In this document: piece by piece, positions 1-9,146 of the stretch | How positions within the stretch are numbered: position 1 is the stretch's first letter | Layout of the letters: the number at the start of each line of letters is the position of its first letter | Origin: Psychrobacillus psychrodurans | Lineage (GTDB): Bacteria; Bacillota; Bacilli; Bacillales_A; Planococcaceae | Assembly: GCF_027563345.1 (NCBI RefSeq) | Contig: NZ_JAMKBK010000005.1 | DNA: 64,000 bases | Reading direction: 5' to 3' (one strand) | Translations under genes and position numbers: made by a program | The notes under the pieces: generated by a model | Databases searched by the model: none | Told to the model about the DNA's origin: nothing | What the model saw: only the letters and a program-made list of their open reading frames with translations

Positions 1-17
1 TGAGGGAGGTTTTTTGA

Positions 18-485
18 ATGAAATTTTTTGTAGATGATGACCATTGGGATGTAATGGGCTATGTAGAGGAATTAAAGAAACTATTACCAAGATTTAATAA
101 AGAGACATCAAATTTTTTGAAAAACCATTCATTTCATGATGGAAAGGTTGTTTCTCTTACTGTATTGAATCAAGAAAATGCGAAAACAAAGGACCCGACC
201 GCAATTAAAATGGTTATTGATCAATATGAAGAGGGCGCGGGGATATATGAAATACACTGGTTAAACGTCCGCAAATTTCTAATGGATTTTGATATTACAC
301 GAAATGTTTACGGTAATAAGCCAAATAAAATTGTTTTCGGCGGTAAAAAGGGACTTGATGATTGGGGTTACGATGAAATTTTACTGTTGAGTAAGAAAAA
401 ATTACAACATGAGATTTTTTTATTTTCACAGACAAAAATACTTATACATTGCTCGGATATTAAGATTAGAAAAATAAAATCTTAG
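18..485 (+). CDS. hypothetical protein
   Basis: Unrecognised 155-residue protein, and I assign no function. The ATG follows a good ribosome binding site (GGGAGG at about 4-9). The sequence is charged and soluble-looking, with no signal peptide or membrane segment. It opens with an acidic, aromatic stretch (FVDDDHWDV) and is rich in Lys, Asp and aromatics throughout, as seen in many small Bacillales proteins of unknown role. It ends about 90 bases before an unrelated Nudix gene, so no operon partner is evident, and its upstream neighbour lies outside the window. Confidence 0.7.
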   Translation: MKFFVDDDHWDVMGYVEELKKLLPRFNKETSNFLKNHSFHDGKVVSLTVLNQENAKTKDPTAIKMVIDQYEEGAGIYEIHWLNVRKFLMDFDITRNVYGNKPNKIVFGGKKGLDDWGYDEILLLSKKKLQHEIFLFSQTKILIHCSDIKIRKIKS

Positions 486-571
486 GAAACAAGCTGATCT
501 TATTAAATGCTATGTTAAAGGCAAGGATTGACTTTTAAATATAATAAGTTATCTAATATCACGGCAGGTTA

Positions 572-1237
572 GTGAAAGAGGAATTAAAAAATGAGAATAG
601 AATACAAACATTGAGGATTAGGATTCTTATCAATTATTCAACTTTAAATTATTTTAGGGGAGCGAATGACATTAATATTAATCAAAATGTAAAAACGTCG
701 GGTGCGTACGTTTTATACAGGGGGTTGTTCATTTTTCAGGTTGGGCCAACAGAAGAATCAGATAACCTTGGAGTAGTTAGACTTGGTGGGCATAAAGAAT
801 TTGAAGAAACCGCATTAGAGACAGCTAAGCGAGAAGTTTTTGAAGAGGCTTCAATGAAAATAACTCCAATAAATTCTCCAATAACTTATCATATAAGTGA
901 GTGGGGAAATAAGTCCTCCATATTACGTTTAGGCGAGGAAACAGCTCCAATTTTAATTAAAGGAAATGAGCAGGAATCTTTATCCATAATGTATCTTTCC
1001 TACTCTGAAGATGAACCAAATCCTTCTTCCGAAACAAATGGACTTCTTCTATTAACTCAAGAAGATGTTCATCTTATCTGTAATAATAAAATTACTTTAA
1101 ATGATTTTATTAAACAAAATGGAAAAGCGATATTAAAAGAAAATATAAATAGAGATTTATTTTTAATACCTTTTCCTCAATTATTATTTCTTTCAAAATT
1201 GTTAAAAGAACATCAAGATTTATTCATCATAAAATAA
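572..1237 (+). CDS. Nudix hydrolase family protein
   Basis: A likely pyrophosphohydrolase acting on a nucleoside-diphosphate-linked substrate that cannot be predicted. A Nudix box lies at about residues 73-95: a Gly, five residues, Glu, seven residues, then REVFEEA. All metal-binding Glu positions are present, but the usual terminal Gly is Ala-Ser. The frame begins at GTG 572 and has no in-frame ATG near it, so the start is uncertain. The ATG at 591 is out of frame. The roughly 70 residues before the box and the long tail after it are unrecognised. No promoter or partner is evident. Confidence 0.75.
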   Translation: MKEELKNENRIQTLRIRILINYSTLNYFRGANDININQNVKTSGAYVLYRGLFIFQVGPTEESDNLGVVRLGGHKEFEETALETAKREVFEEASMKITPINSPITYHISEWGNKSSILRLGEETAPILIKGNEQESLSIMYLSYSEDEPNPSSETNGLLLLTQEDVHLICNNKITLNDFIKQNGKAILKENINRDLFLIPFPQLLFLSKLLKEHQDLFIIK

Positions 1238-1549
1238 TATTAATTAAATGAGAATTTAGCTAAGCAGCAGTTTTGGTACCCCTCGCTGTGTTAATGATCA
1301 ACAAGCCTTAAGACAGCAGTAAATTTAATATGCAGCTGTAGGCAAGCTTCATTTAGGAATTATAGTTCCTACCAAAAAGAACCTACATACAATTTCAAGT
1401 TTCAAACAAAATTATCTGTATGACTAGTATCTTCAAACAGTTCAAAATAAATTAAAGTACAGAATATTCAATTTAACTTGAAACTTCCCTATAAATCTAG
1501 CGTATTAAAACAATACAGAGAAATTTAATCAATGATTTAAGGGGGAATT
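1238..1549. other. intergenic region without a recognised gene
   Basis: About 310 AT-rich bases between the Nudix gene and the fused permease. I see no convincing hairpin terminator, RNA motif or small gene. The only supported element is the ribosome binding site AAGGGGG at 1539-1545, which serves the following ATG. Confidence 0.6.
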
Positions 1550-3544
1550 ATGAAAATTTTAAGTCTGTCCATACAAAAGTATATACTGGGTGTCGTTGGG
1601 ATTATTTTATTGAGTTGTGCACCAATTCTCTTTACTCTAGGAAATCTTCTCAATTTTAAATTGTTTTTTAAAGAGTTTGGTAGTGTATGTAAGGCTTTGA
1701 TAACCCCTGCTGAATGGCATCTCAGTTACTTAGAGATAACAACAATGGAAATGATTCCGTTTTCTTTAAGTAGTTACTTTAATGGGCCATATCTATACTC
1801 TATGGCAATATTAGTTCTTGCTTTATTATTGTCTCTATTCGTATCGTTCTTTTTTGCTGTAATGACGACAATTAGCAAAGGACCATTTAAAAGAGTTATG
1901 TCACATTTTTCTGAACTTTTAATAGCCATTCCTGATTTCTCTTACATATTTATTTTTCAAATTGCTGTGGTACAGGTTTATTTAATTACTGGCTACCGTT
2001 TTGTATCTTTTTATAGTTTAGGTGGAGAGGTAGTTTACGTTGCACCTATTCTCTGCTTATCTATTGTGCCGACTATACTATTTTACAAACTTTTCGTAGC
2101 ACTGTTCGCGGAAGAGATAGAGCAGTCTTATGTAGCGCTGGCAAAATCTAAAGGGTTATCGAAAATGGAAATTTTGATAAGACATTGTACGTCAAATGTC
2201 TTAAAAAGTATCTATCATCAATCAAAATCAATCGTTTGGCTTACTTTATCTTCATTATTAATTATTGAACATCTTTTTGGTATTCAAGGAATTCTCTACT
2301 ATTTACTCAATGATTTTAGTCCAAAGGGTATAACCTTTATATTAATTTCCATTTTCACTCCATTTTATATTTTTTATCAAATAGGAGAAAGAATAGTAAA
2401 TAAGAAGGAAATGGAGCGAAATGCACTTTTTGAGAAAATGCAGGTGCCTTTATTAGACAAAAAACAATGGAAATCTATCTACCTTGTGAAATATAAAAAG
2501 AGTTTTAAGGTAAAACTCAATCCTTTTAATAATTTTATCTATAAGACTCCACTGTTCATTTTATTAACCTTGTTAACAATAAGCCTTGGATATTTCTTTA
2601 TATATGATGATCATATTGAACAGGTTAATTTTGTCTATAATGAAACAGGAAAAATTGTGAGTAGAGCTCCACACCCACCTTCTTCAAACATGATATTCGG
2701 TACAGACACATATGGCTATTCTATACTCCAACAGCTATTAGTTGGTATTAAGTATACAATTCTCTTAACATTGATTATTGCGACCATTCGTGTAGTAGTT
2801 GGATATGTCTTTGGGGTTATATATGTTTTCTTTTTAAACGGAAAAGGCAGAAAAATTATCAACTCTATAGCTGATGGTATGCACTTTTTACCTCTGACAT
2901 TACTAGTGTTTATTTTGCTTGCACCAGTCTTGACCACTTCTACGGGAACCTGGGATACAACTCTTGGGGAAAGATTATTTATTCAAATAATGATCATGTC
3001 CGTTATTGTATTACCGGTAACAACTAGCCTCATTGGAAATGAAATGAATGATGCACTGAAAAAGGAGTATGTACAAAGCTCGGTGGTTATGGGGGGCTCT
3101 CTCATTTGGATTATTATCAAACATTTGAACCCCCAATTATGGAATAAGCTTTTATTGTATTGGACACAACATATGGTTCAAGTTCTACAAATGTTTGTCC
3201 ATTTAGGTATATTATCTATTTTTGTTGGGGGTGCAAGACGTTATCCAGACTCTCCTTGGCGTTTAGTTCCCGAAATATATGAACTATCAGGAATGATTTC
3301 TATTTCAAGGGAAGTATTTATGACGAAGCAATATTGGATGATTATTCCTCCTATTTTTGTATTTATGCTATTGATATATTGTTTTAATAAGTTAGCAGAA
3401 GGAATAGCAACCAAAGACTCGATAAAAGTTCCGGAAAAGAAACAAAATAGAAAGACATTAATGGTAAATGAAAAAACAGAAGTATTGACGAAAAAAACAA
3501 CTTTTCCACGTGATTATAGTCGCGTTTTTAATAGGCTGAAGTGA
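1550..3544 (+). CDS. fused OppB-OppC type ABC transporter permease
   Basis: A membrane permease of the oligopeptide/nickel ABC importer class with two permease domains in one 664-residue chain. The first half has an EAA-like cytoplasmic loop near residues 192-215 (YVALAKSKGLSKMEI...RH), as in OppB/DppB. The second half opens with the OppC-type FGTDTYGYSILQQLL (about residue 383), followed by five or six membrane segments and a second degenerate EAA loop (YVQSSVVMGGS, about residue 508). Normal family members are separate proteins of about 310 and 300 residues, so the length fits a fusion. No binding protein or ATPase gene lies beside it, so its partners must be elsewhere or it is an orphan. 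The start is set by AAGGGGG at 1539-1545. Confidence 0.85.
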   Translation: MKILSLSIQKYILGVVGIILLSCAPILFTLGNLLNFKLFFKEFGSVCKALITPAEWHLSYLEITTMEMIPFSLSSYFNGPYLYSMAILVLALLLSLFVSFFFAVMTTISKGPFKRVMSHFSELLIAIPDFSYIFIFQIAVVQVYLITGYRFVSFYSLGGEVVYVAPILCLSIVPTILFYKLFVALFAEEIEQSYVALAKSKGLSKMEILIRHCTSNVLKSIYHQSKSIVWLTLSSLLIIEHLFGIQGILYYLLNDFSPKGITFILISIFTPFYIFYQIGERIVNKKEMERNALFEKMQVPLLDKKQWKSIYLVKYKKSFKVKLNPFNNFIYKTPLFILLTLLTISLGYFFIYDDHIEQVNFVYNETGKIVSRAPHPPSSNMIFGTDTYGYSILQQLLVGIKYTILLTLIIATIRVVVGYVFGVIYVFFLNGKGRKIINSIADGMHFLPLTLLVFILLAPVLTTSTGTWDTTLGERLFIQIMIMSVIVLPVTTSLIGNEMNDALKKEYVQSSVVMGGSLIWIIIKHLNPQLWNKLLLYWTQHMVQVLQMFVHLGILSIFVGGARRYPDSPWRLVPEIYELSGMISISREVFMTKQYWMIIPPIFVFMLLIYCFNKLAEGIATKDSIKVPEKKQNRKTLMVNEKTEVLTKKTTFPRDYSRVFNRLK

Positions 3545-3738
3545 TATCTTTTTTGTATCTCCTTAAATCTCTTTTGTTTTATCGATACTCTTAATGTTTA
3601 TCGCTAGGGGGTGTTTAGTTGAACAATTGGCTACCTTTATGGCTAAAGATACTGCTTTTAGAGTAGACGTAAGAATGTTAGGAGCAATTTACTATGAAGC
3701 TAGAAGACTTGGAGAGCTTAATTGAGGGGGATTTTTCA

Positions 3739-4536
3739 ATGAAAGATTATGGGGATAATTTATTTAAAGGTACAGCTTGGTATTATTCACGATATAGACC
3801 ATTATATTCTTCAGCTTTAATTAGATATTTAAGATTTAAGTTTTCTCTAGATGGGAATGGCAACATGCTAGATTTAGGTTGTGGCGATGGGCGATTATCA
3901 CTAAGGTTCTCTGATTGGTTTGAACAAGTAGTAGGGTTGGATAGTGAGCCTGAGATGATTCAGGAGGCTGAAAGAATCAGTAAGGAAATTAGAGGTAAAA
4001 ATACAGAGTGGTTAATTGGTGATGTGGAAGAGTATAAACGTAATAATAACATGACCTTCAGACTTGTAACTATTGCAAAGGCATTTCACTGGATGGATAG
4101 GCCACGGGTTCTTGATAGTTTATACGAAATGATAGTTGATGGTGGGGGGATAGCTATTATAGATAATTACTCTCCTAATGAAGTACTTCTACCTTGGCAA
4201 CAGACAGTTCAAGAGGTTGTAAAACAGTGGTATGGGAATGAAAGAAGAGCAGGTAATATTACATACAGTCATCCAACAGTTAGCCATGAGGAAATTATAT
4301 CAAGATCAAAGTTCGAACTAGAAATTCATCAACTACCTTCATATGAGCAGATATGGACATTGGACTCTATAATCGGAAATCACTATTCTACTTCTTTTGG
4401 TGCTAAACGATTTCTAGGAGAAAAAGTTGATTTATTCGAGGAACATTTAAAAGATGAATTATTAACTATTGATAACAATGGTGTGTTTAAAGAGCAAATA
4501 AATACTTCGGTCAAGCTTGCTCTAAAAACCGTATAA
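3739..4536 (+). CDS. class I SAM-dependent methyltransferase
   Basis: Predicted methyl transferase using S-adenosylmethionine; the substrate is unknown. Motif I is LDLGCGDG (about residue 43 of this form), the acidic residue after strand 2 is in GLDSEPEM, and motif II lies near WLIGDVEEY. The N-terminus NLFKGTAWYYSRYRP is typical of a Bacillales subfamily in this superfamily. Two in-frame ATGs both have good ribosome binding sites: 3694 (GGAG at 3681) and 3739 (GAGGGGG at 3724-3730). I prefer 3739 because the extra 15 residues lie outside the family core, but 3694 is possible. The gene stands alone. Confidence 0.8.
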   Translation: MKDYGDNLFKGTAWYYSRYRPLYSSALIRYLRFKFSLDGNGNMLDLGCGDGRLSLRFSDWFEQVVGLDSEPEMIQEAERISKEIRGKNTEWLIGDVEEYKRNNNMTFRLVTIAKAFHWMDRPRVLDSLYEMIVDGGGIAIIDNYSPNEVLLPWQQTVQEVVKQWYGNERRAGNITYSHPTVSHEEIISRSKFELEIHQLPSYEQIWTLDSIIGNHYSTSFGAKRFLGEKVDLFEEHLKDELLTIDNNGVFKEQINTSVKLALKTV

Positions 4537-4653
4537 AGAGTACTTTGTTCAACTAACGGCGTGCATTAGTTAAACATGTGGCTGCCTGAAAGGGTAAAAC
4601 CATATATATATTTAAGAAAACAGCCATAATTAAAAGAGGAAGGAGTGAGCTAT

Positions 4654-4773
4654 ATGCCCATAAAAGTAAAAGTAACTTTATATGCTGTTTTAATAATTAC
4701 GGCCATACTTATTGTACTAGGCATTATAGCAACCTTTAATCCCGTGGGCACAACTCTCTTTAGGTATTATTAG
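4654..4773 (+). CDS. small single-pass membrane protein
   Basis: A 39-residue open frame behind a strong ribosome binding site (AAGGAG at 4640-4645, eight bases before ATG). It has a short basic N-terminus (MPIKVKV), one continuous hydrophobic helix of about 20 residues (LYAVLIITAILIVLGIIATF) and a short polar tail. This is the pattern of a small membrane-inserted peptide. No family is recognised. The good translation signal and clean topology support a real gene, but no function can be given. Confidence 0.5.
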   Translation: MPIKVKVTLYAVLIITAILIVLGIIATFNPVGTTLFRYY

Positions 4774-4892
4774 AAATGCCCAGACAGTAAGGAGATACGT
4801 GGAACAGATTATAATTTGTGAATACTTGTTAATGAAAAATAGAATTAGTTCATGCAATAATGTACTGATTTAGAACTCCAATTTCCGTTATG

Positions 4893-5618
4893 TCAACGAT
4901 ATAAGATACTATCTAATAATAAGAAAATCCCAGTACACCCTAAGAGGATATACGTGAAAATCCTAAATGCTTTTTGATTGAGATGTTTAAATAGAACTTG
5001 TCCTATTATCAATCCTATAAATACAACAGGAATAGCATATAAGCTTGAGCGCCAAATAATCATATCTGTTCCAGCTAAAAACATCTGAGAAATTAGACTA
5101 ATGAAATATATAAATAAATAGAATGCTAGTGTTGTGGCTCTTGTTCTTTCTTTTACTGATTTTGTTCCAGCAAAATATATCAATAATGGTGGTCCCGGCA
5201 TACCAATACTTATTGTTAAGAGACCAGATAATCCACCAATAATATAATCTCTTACTGTAGTTGATTTAAAACTAATATTTAAAATTAGCAACAAAGTTAA
5301 GATCAATAAAATGATACTAATGACTATTTTAAAAGTACTAATATCAATAGATATATAAATTAACCCACCAAATGGAATACCAATAATGCTTCCTAAAACC
5401 AACTTTTTCAATAAATGTTTATCTATATCCTTCTTAATTTTCATTATTAAAGCACAAGAGATAATTAATGAAAGGATAATATTTATTTGGATAGCTTCAT
5501 GAGGGTTAAATATCATCAATAAAAACGGTGTGGCTAAAATCGAAAATCCAAATCCAGTACTTGTTTGTAAAATGGATGCCACGAGTATAATAAAAATATA
5601 TACATAGAAATTTTCCAA
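4893..5618 (-). CDS. TauE/SafE family sulfite or organic-anion exporter
   Basis: A multi-pass inner-membrane protein of the TauE/SafE (DUF81) family, which exports sulfite, sulfoacetate or related anions. The 241-residue chain has about eight hydrophobic segments and two half-repeats. The family motif near the N-terminus (ILQTSTGFGFSILATPFL) and the matching segment in the second half (GGLSGLLTISIGMPGPPLL) are clear. The frame can be extended to 5738, but that adds 40 non-hydrophobic residues without a ribosome binding site. TTG at 5618 sits six bases after AGGAGGT, so I use it. It is divergent from the LtrA-like gene. Confidence 0.85.
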   Translation of the reverse strand: MENFYVYIFIILVASILQTSTGFGFSILATPFLLMIFNPHEAIQINIILSLIISCALIMKIKKDIDKHLLKKLVLGSIIGIPFGGLIYISIDISTFKIVISIILLILTLLLILNISFKSTTVRDYIIGGLSGLLTISIGMPGPPLLIYFAGTKSVKERTRATTLAFYLFIYFISLISQMFLAGTDMIIWRSSLYAIPVVFIGLIIGQVLFKHLNQKAFRIFTYILLGCTGIFLLLDSILYR

Positions 5619-5863
5619 AGTTATACCTCCTATAAGAATACGACAATATTCGATTCTACTAAACTTTATCAAATAATGATAGGTAAATACAGAAGGAGGA
5701 GAGAGAGGATACATCCGGAATGTGATACTGGCGTTCAACTATATTGTGTAATAAAAGATAAGAAGCTTATTCATCTAATAGGAGGTTTTTCGAGAATATA
5801 AATATCCTTTTTAAAAGTGAAATAAAATCTAATAATCTATTAAGATAGGATTTGGTACATAAG

Positions 5864-6952
5864 ATGGAAGAAAAAAAGGTTAGTTGGCTAGAGTTATTTT
5901 ATGATTTGCTAATTGTAGCTGCCATTGCTACTGCAACTCATGTTTTGCTTCATGTTGAAAATGGGTATATCCATTCAGACTATTTATTAAAATTTGTATT
6001 GATTTTTATTCCCATCTGGTGGGCTTGGGTAGGACAGACGATGTTTATCAATCGTTTTGGGGAAGATTTATTTCATCACCGTATATTTTTAATTCTTCAA
6101 ATGTTCTTTGCGCTAGTAATGATTGCGAGTTTGTCGGTAGATTTCGATTCGTATTATAAATCTTTTTTAATAGGTTACATTGGGCTTAGGTCATTAATTG
6201 CAATTCAATATCTTGTCGTACAACGGTCAGAAGTAGGGACTCGAAAGAAAGCTGCACTCTTTTTTGGAAAATACTTTTGGGTTGGCATTATAATTTCATT
6301 GTGCTCCGTCTTTTTTGACTCATGGATTAGATATCTTATATTGTATACAGGTATTTTTGTGGATATTTTAATCCCAATTATTGGACGGAAGCGATTAGTG
6401 AAGGTGCCTACAAATACAGCTCATTTATTAGAACGATTTGGTTTATTTACTATCATTTTGTTCGGTGAAACACTAGTTAGTACGCTTTCTGGAATCCAAC
6501 CGAAACAAGGAGATTGGAATTCTATATTATTTACTCTTGTTTCATTTATTTTGATCATATCAATGTGGTGGCAATACTTCGATAATTTGGAGAAGAAAGT
6601 CGATAAATCTAAAAAAACAGCGGGTCAAATGATTATTTATGGTCATCTATTCATTTTAATGTCCTTGAGCATGATCGCAGCGTCGATAAGATTATTGTTT
6701 TTACATGAGGTTAATTATTATTTTATTTTATTTTTTGTTTTTGGATCAGTATTACTCTACTTCTTATCAACTTCATTTGTTTTTCATCAATATAGGCATA
6801 AGGAACAAAGACTAAAAGTTTATCATTTAGGTTTATTTTTAGGTATTTTATTCGGTTTTCTCATTATTAATCTAATCTTTACAGTACCTACTATTTTAAT
6901 TATGGGAGAACTAGTTATATTTTTTGTTATCTATGCTAAGTTAACAACTTGA
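5864..6952 (+). CDS. low temperature requirement protein A (LtrA) family membrane protein
   Basis: Integral membrane protein of the LtrA family, named for a Listeria locus needed for growth in the cold; the molecular function is unknown. The hallmark N-terminal motif KVSWLELFYDLLIVAAIA is present, as is the FGETLVSTLSG segment about 210 residues in. Roughly ten membrane helices fill the 362 residues, the usual family length. ATG 5864 is chosen. A TTG at 5852 in frame follows AGGA with only one base between, which is too close. The ribosome binding site of either start is weak. Confidence 0.85.
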   Translation: MEEKKVSWLELFYDLLIVAAIATATHVLLHVENGYIHSDYLLKFVLIFIPIWWAWVGQTMFINRFGEDLFHHRIFLILQMFFALVMIASLSVDFDSYYKSFLIGYIGLRSLIAIQYLVVQRSEVGTRKKAALFFGKYFWVGIIISLCSVFFDSWIRYLILYTGIFVDILIPIIGRKRLVKVPTNTAHLLERFGLFTIILFGETLVSTLSGIQPKQGDWNSILFTLVSFILIISMWWQYFDNLEKKVDKSKKTAGQMIIYGHLFILMSLSMIAASIRLLFLHEVNYYFILFFVFGSVLLYFLSTSFVFHQYRHKEQRLKVYHLGLFLGILFGFLIINLIFTVPTILIMGELVIFFVIYAKLTT

Positions 6953-7028
6953 TAGAATTTTCTTGCAATCTCAAATTGATTTGATTTGTAGTTTACTATA
7001 AAATATAGAAAAAATGAGGTGTTATAAA

Positions 7029-7235
7029 ATGAGCTACCGGGAGTATAAAGGGGAAGAAATTACAGTCTATTTCGATGGAGATATTTGTAAACACGCTGCT
7101 GAATGTGTTAAAGGATTACCAGAAGTTTTCAATGTAAAAGCTAGGCCTTGGATTTCACTTGAAAATGTAGATGCTAAAAAAGTGGCTGAAGTTATTAATA
7201 GATGTCCAAGCGGTGCATTAAAATACGAAATGTGA
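7029..7235 (+). CDS. YjdI-like (4Fe-4S) mono-cluster protein
   Basis: Small 68-residue protein of the Fer4_19/YjdI family of divergent single-cluster ferredoxin-like proteins. It contains ICKHAAECVKGLPEVF and, near the C-terminus, NRCPSGAL. The Cys spacing (CxHxxxC ... CPSGAL) is that of the family. ATG 7029 is preceded by GAGGTG at 7017-7022; the ATG at 7014 lies upstream of that site and is unlikely to be used. Thirteen bases after the stop comes a YjdJ-type acetyltransferase fold, the same pairing as yjdI-yjdJ in enterobacteria, so the two probably act together. The terminator at 7535-7566 closes the pair. Confidence 0.85.
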   Translation: MSYREYKGEEITVYFDGDICKHAAECVKGLPEVFNVKARPWISLENVDAKKVAEVINRCPSGALKYEM

Positions 7236-7248
7236 GGAGGGAATAAGC

Positions 7249-7521
7249 TTGCTGGAAATAAAACAAGGTAGTCAGTCATTTTATATTGGCGATGAGAAAA
7301 ATAGTGAAGCAGAAGTCCATTTTGTTCGTGCAGGGGAAACTAGAATTATATTAGATCATACCCATGTGGCAGAACATTTAAGAGGAAAAAATGTAGGACA
7401 ACAATTAGTAAAAGCTGCTGTTGAATATGCAAAAAAAGAAAAATTATATGTAACTCCACTATGTCCTTTTGCAAAAGCTGAGTTTGACAAGAATCCTGAA
7501 TATCAAAAATTAGTAGGTTAA
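7249..7521 (+). CDS. YjdJ-like minimal GNAT-fold protein
   Basis: A 90-residue minimal N-acetyltransferase-fold protein of the YjdJ (Gcn5-related, COG2388) group. The acetyl-CoA pyrophosphate-binding element is LRGKNVGQQLVKAAVEYA, followed by the family ending LYVTPLCPFAKAEFDKNPEY. The Cys-Pro near the C-terminus is conserved in this group. Translation starts at TTG 7249 behind GAGGAGG. It is co-transcribed with the small iron-sulfur protein upstream, and the target of any acetyl transfer is unknown. Confidence 0.85.
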   Translation: MLEIKQGSQSFYIGDEKNSEAEVHFVRAGETRIILDHTHVAEHLRGKNVGQQLVKAAVEYAKKEKLYVTPLCPFAKAEFDKNPEYQKLVG

Positions 7522-7534
7522 TAACCTGTAAAGC

Positions 7535-7566
7535 AGAGAAGTAAATTAAGTTACTTCTCTTTTTTA
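7535..7566 (+). terminator. intrinsic terminator of the yjdI-yjdJ pair
   Basis: Perfect 10-bp stem (AGAGAAGTAA / TTACTTCTCT) with a 6-base loop, running into a T tract. Confidence 0.9.
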
Positions 7567-7660
7567 TATTATTTAGAAGTTTAATTAGAATTGGTACTTC
7601 TATGAATGGTTTGAGATATTCTTTACAGCATCTGTTGATCATACATTTAATTTTTATTGT

Positions 7661-7987
7661 TTGTATAAATTAAATGACTCTGCTTTCCCATCATATTTAA
7701 CAGTCAATTTAACAACATCAATTTTAGGATGGCTAAAGTCATGCTATGAAAATAAATCAGATATTATTTATGGGATACTACCATTCGTAGAAGATTCTTC
7801 TTCTGAAATAGTAACAATGTTTACGTTTGGGAGTGGAACAACAAACAGGGAAAGAGAAGCATACTTTGTAGGTTGGGAAATCGTGCAATACATATTAGGA
7901 GAGGGAGTAACATTTAAAGAAATAGCAAGTATACAAGAAAAAGATATATCCAATTATTTACGTGAAGTCTATCCATTATTTAACTAG
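7661..7987 (+). CDS. hypothetical protein, probably a 5'-truncated remnant
   Basis: A 108-residue frame opened by TTG with no ribosome binding site. The same frame is open back to a stop at 7586-7588 and encodes protein-like sequence (NWYFYEWFEIFF) before the TTG, which suggests the original start has been lost. A clean terminator still follows the stop, so the 3' end looks intact. The C-terminal AYFVGWEIVQYILGEG followed by a charged helix resembles the end of DUF2268/YjaZ-like Zn-protease-related proteins, but the HExxH part is absent. That assignment is weak. Confidence 0.4.
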   Translation: MYKLNDSAFPSYLTVNLTTSILGWLKSCYENKSDIIYGILPFVEDSSSEIVTMFTFGSGTTNREREAYFVGWEIVQYILGEGVTFKEIASIQEKDISNYLREVYPLFN

Positions 7988-7992
7988 CATGT

Positions 7993-8024
7993 GCTTTACT
8001 TCAATGAAGAAGTAAAGCTTTTTT
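7993..8024 (+). terminator. intrinsic terminator
   Basis: Perfect 10-bp stem (GCTTTACTTC / GAAGTAAAGC), 6-base loop and TTTTTT tail, directly after the truncated frame. Confidence 0.9.
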
Positions 8025-8105
8025 CTCTTATTAAACTAACGCAACAGTTTTGTGGAAATAGGAATCTCTTTTTCTTATTAAACTATGATTTTGGAGGTTG
8101 ATGGG

Positions 8106-8621
8106 ATGGTAAAGTTGAAATATTTTGGAGGGGGCTTAGTTGTACTAGCTTTGTATGGATTTATTTGGTTCGTAAACCCGGCAAAAGAACAAGTAAACCA
8201 ATTGGAAAAACAAATGAGTCAACAATACTTTTACGCAAATTATTTACTGAGGGATACGGTCGATGAGCTTCTCGAATGGGACTTTAGTAAACCCTTAACA
8301 AGTGAAGACGAAGAATATTTAAGCGAACTTTCCGTTCAGTTACAATACATTACGGGTCTGACTTTTAGTGGGAATATGGTACATCAAGAATGGAGAAATC
8401 GAATGAATGATATACATGATTATTTATATAATTATTTGTACACCCATTCATTGTTAGAAGAAGATGTTGCTGATTTACGTCAGGTACTGCAAGCAACTCG
8501 TTTTATTACTATGGATTTTAATGATTTTATTGAGAACACTCAAGACTTTTATGACGGGATGCATGATGAAGAACATGAAATGGTCGAAAGAGTTAAAAGT
8601 CGTCTAACCACACAATATTAA
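8106..8621 (+). CDS. membrane-anchored hypothetical protein
   Basis: Unrecognised 171-residue protein. One N-terminal membrane segment (about residues 6-22, YFGGGLVVLALYGFIWFV) is followed by a polar, predominantly helical domain rich in Glu, Gln and Tyr. This fits a signal-anchored protein with an extracytoplasmic helical domain. Start choice: ATG 8106 lies seven bases after GGAGGT. The frame can extend to ATG 8085, but that ATG lies upstream of the ribosome binding site. It stands alone, with no operon partner. Confidence 0.65.
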   Translation: MVKLKYFGGGLVVLALYGFIWFVNPAKEQVNQLEKQMSQQYFYANYLLRDTVDELLEWDFSKPLTSEDEEYLSELSVQLQYITGLTFSGNMVHQEWRNRMNDIHDYLYNYLYTHSLLEEDVADLRQVLQATRFITMDFNDFIENTQDFYDGMHDEEHEMVERVKSRLTTQY

Positions 8622-9062
8622 TCATATTGAAAGTAAGACTTCCTTTATTGAACTCACCATAAAATGCTTAGCTTTATACAATCGGATCTTCCCATATTTA
8701 TACTTGATAAGCAACAATACTACTTAACAAATCCTATGATTTTTGAACACGTAATGGTATCTGAAGAAATTAATTTCAAATAGAGGTTGCTAGAATTACT
8801 TGGGCTTTTAAGTATGGTTTGTTTGATAACAGGAATCTTTAAATTTTTAACTCTGGAGAAGTAATTTCATAGAACCGAACGTACAATTCTCCATGAATAA
8901 AATGTTTATTGAATCATTTTTAAGTGCTTTATCCCTTAACTAAAGAGTATAAACCATCCTAAATACTACTCTTTTTAGTATTTAGGGTATTAAGTATGAG
9001 GATGACGCCTTTTTATTTATAACAAAAGGAATGCTGAATTTTTATATTATTTAGAAAACTTA
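8622..9062. other. intergenic region with one inverted repeat
   Basis: About 440 bases with no supported gene. The one clear structure is an 11-bp inverted repeat, CCTAAATACTA at 8958-8968 and TAGTATTTAGG at 8976-8986, with a 7-base loop. No T tract follows it on the plus strand, so it may not be a terminator. Confidence 0.5.
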
Positions 9063-9120
9063 TTGACAGAAAATTTATAACGTTTTAAAATAACTTTAGT
9101 GATAAATTAAAGTGTCACTT
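9063..9120 (+). promoter_or_regulatory. promoter and candidate operator of the MHS transporter
   Basis: TTGACA at 9063-9068 and TAAAAT at 9086-9091, spaced 17 bp. The perfect palindrome AAGTG-T-CACTT follows at 9110-9120. The same arrangement recurs before the ornithine cyclodeaminase-family gene (11537-11594), including most bases between the elements. An XRE-cupin regulator gene lies between the two, so this is probably its operator; that link is inferred. Confidence 0.75.
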
Positions 9121-9146
9121 CAAAATTATAAAAGGGGAGGTTTATA

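Noticed and set aside
7014..7031. Upstream ATG of the YjdI-like gene
   Set aside because: It overlaps the ribosome binding site of the start at 7029, which gives the family-typical N-terminus.
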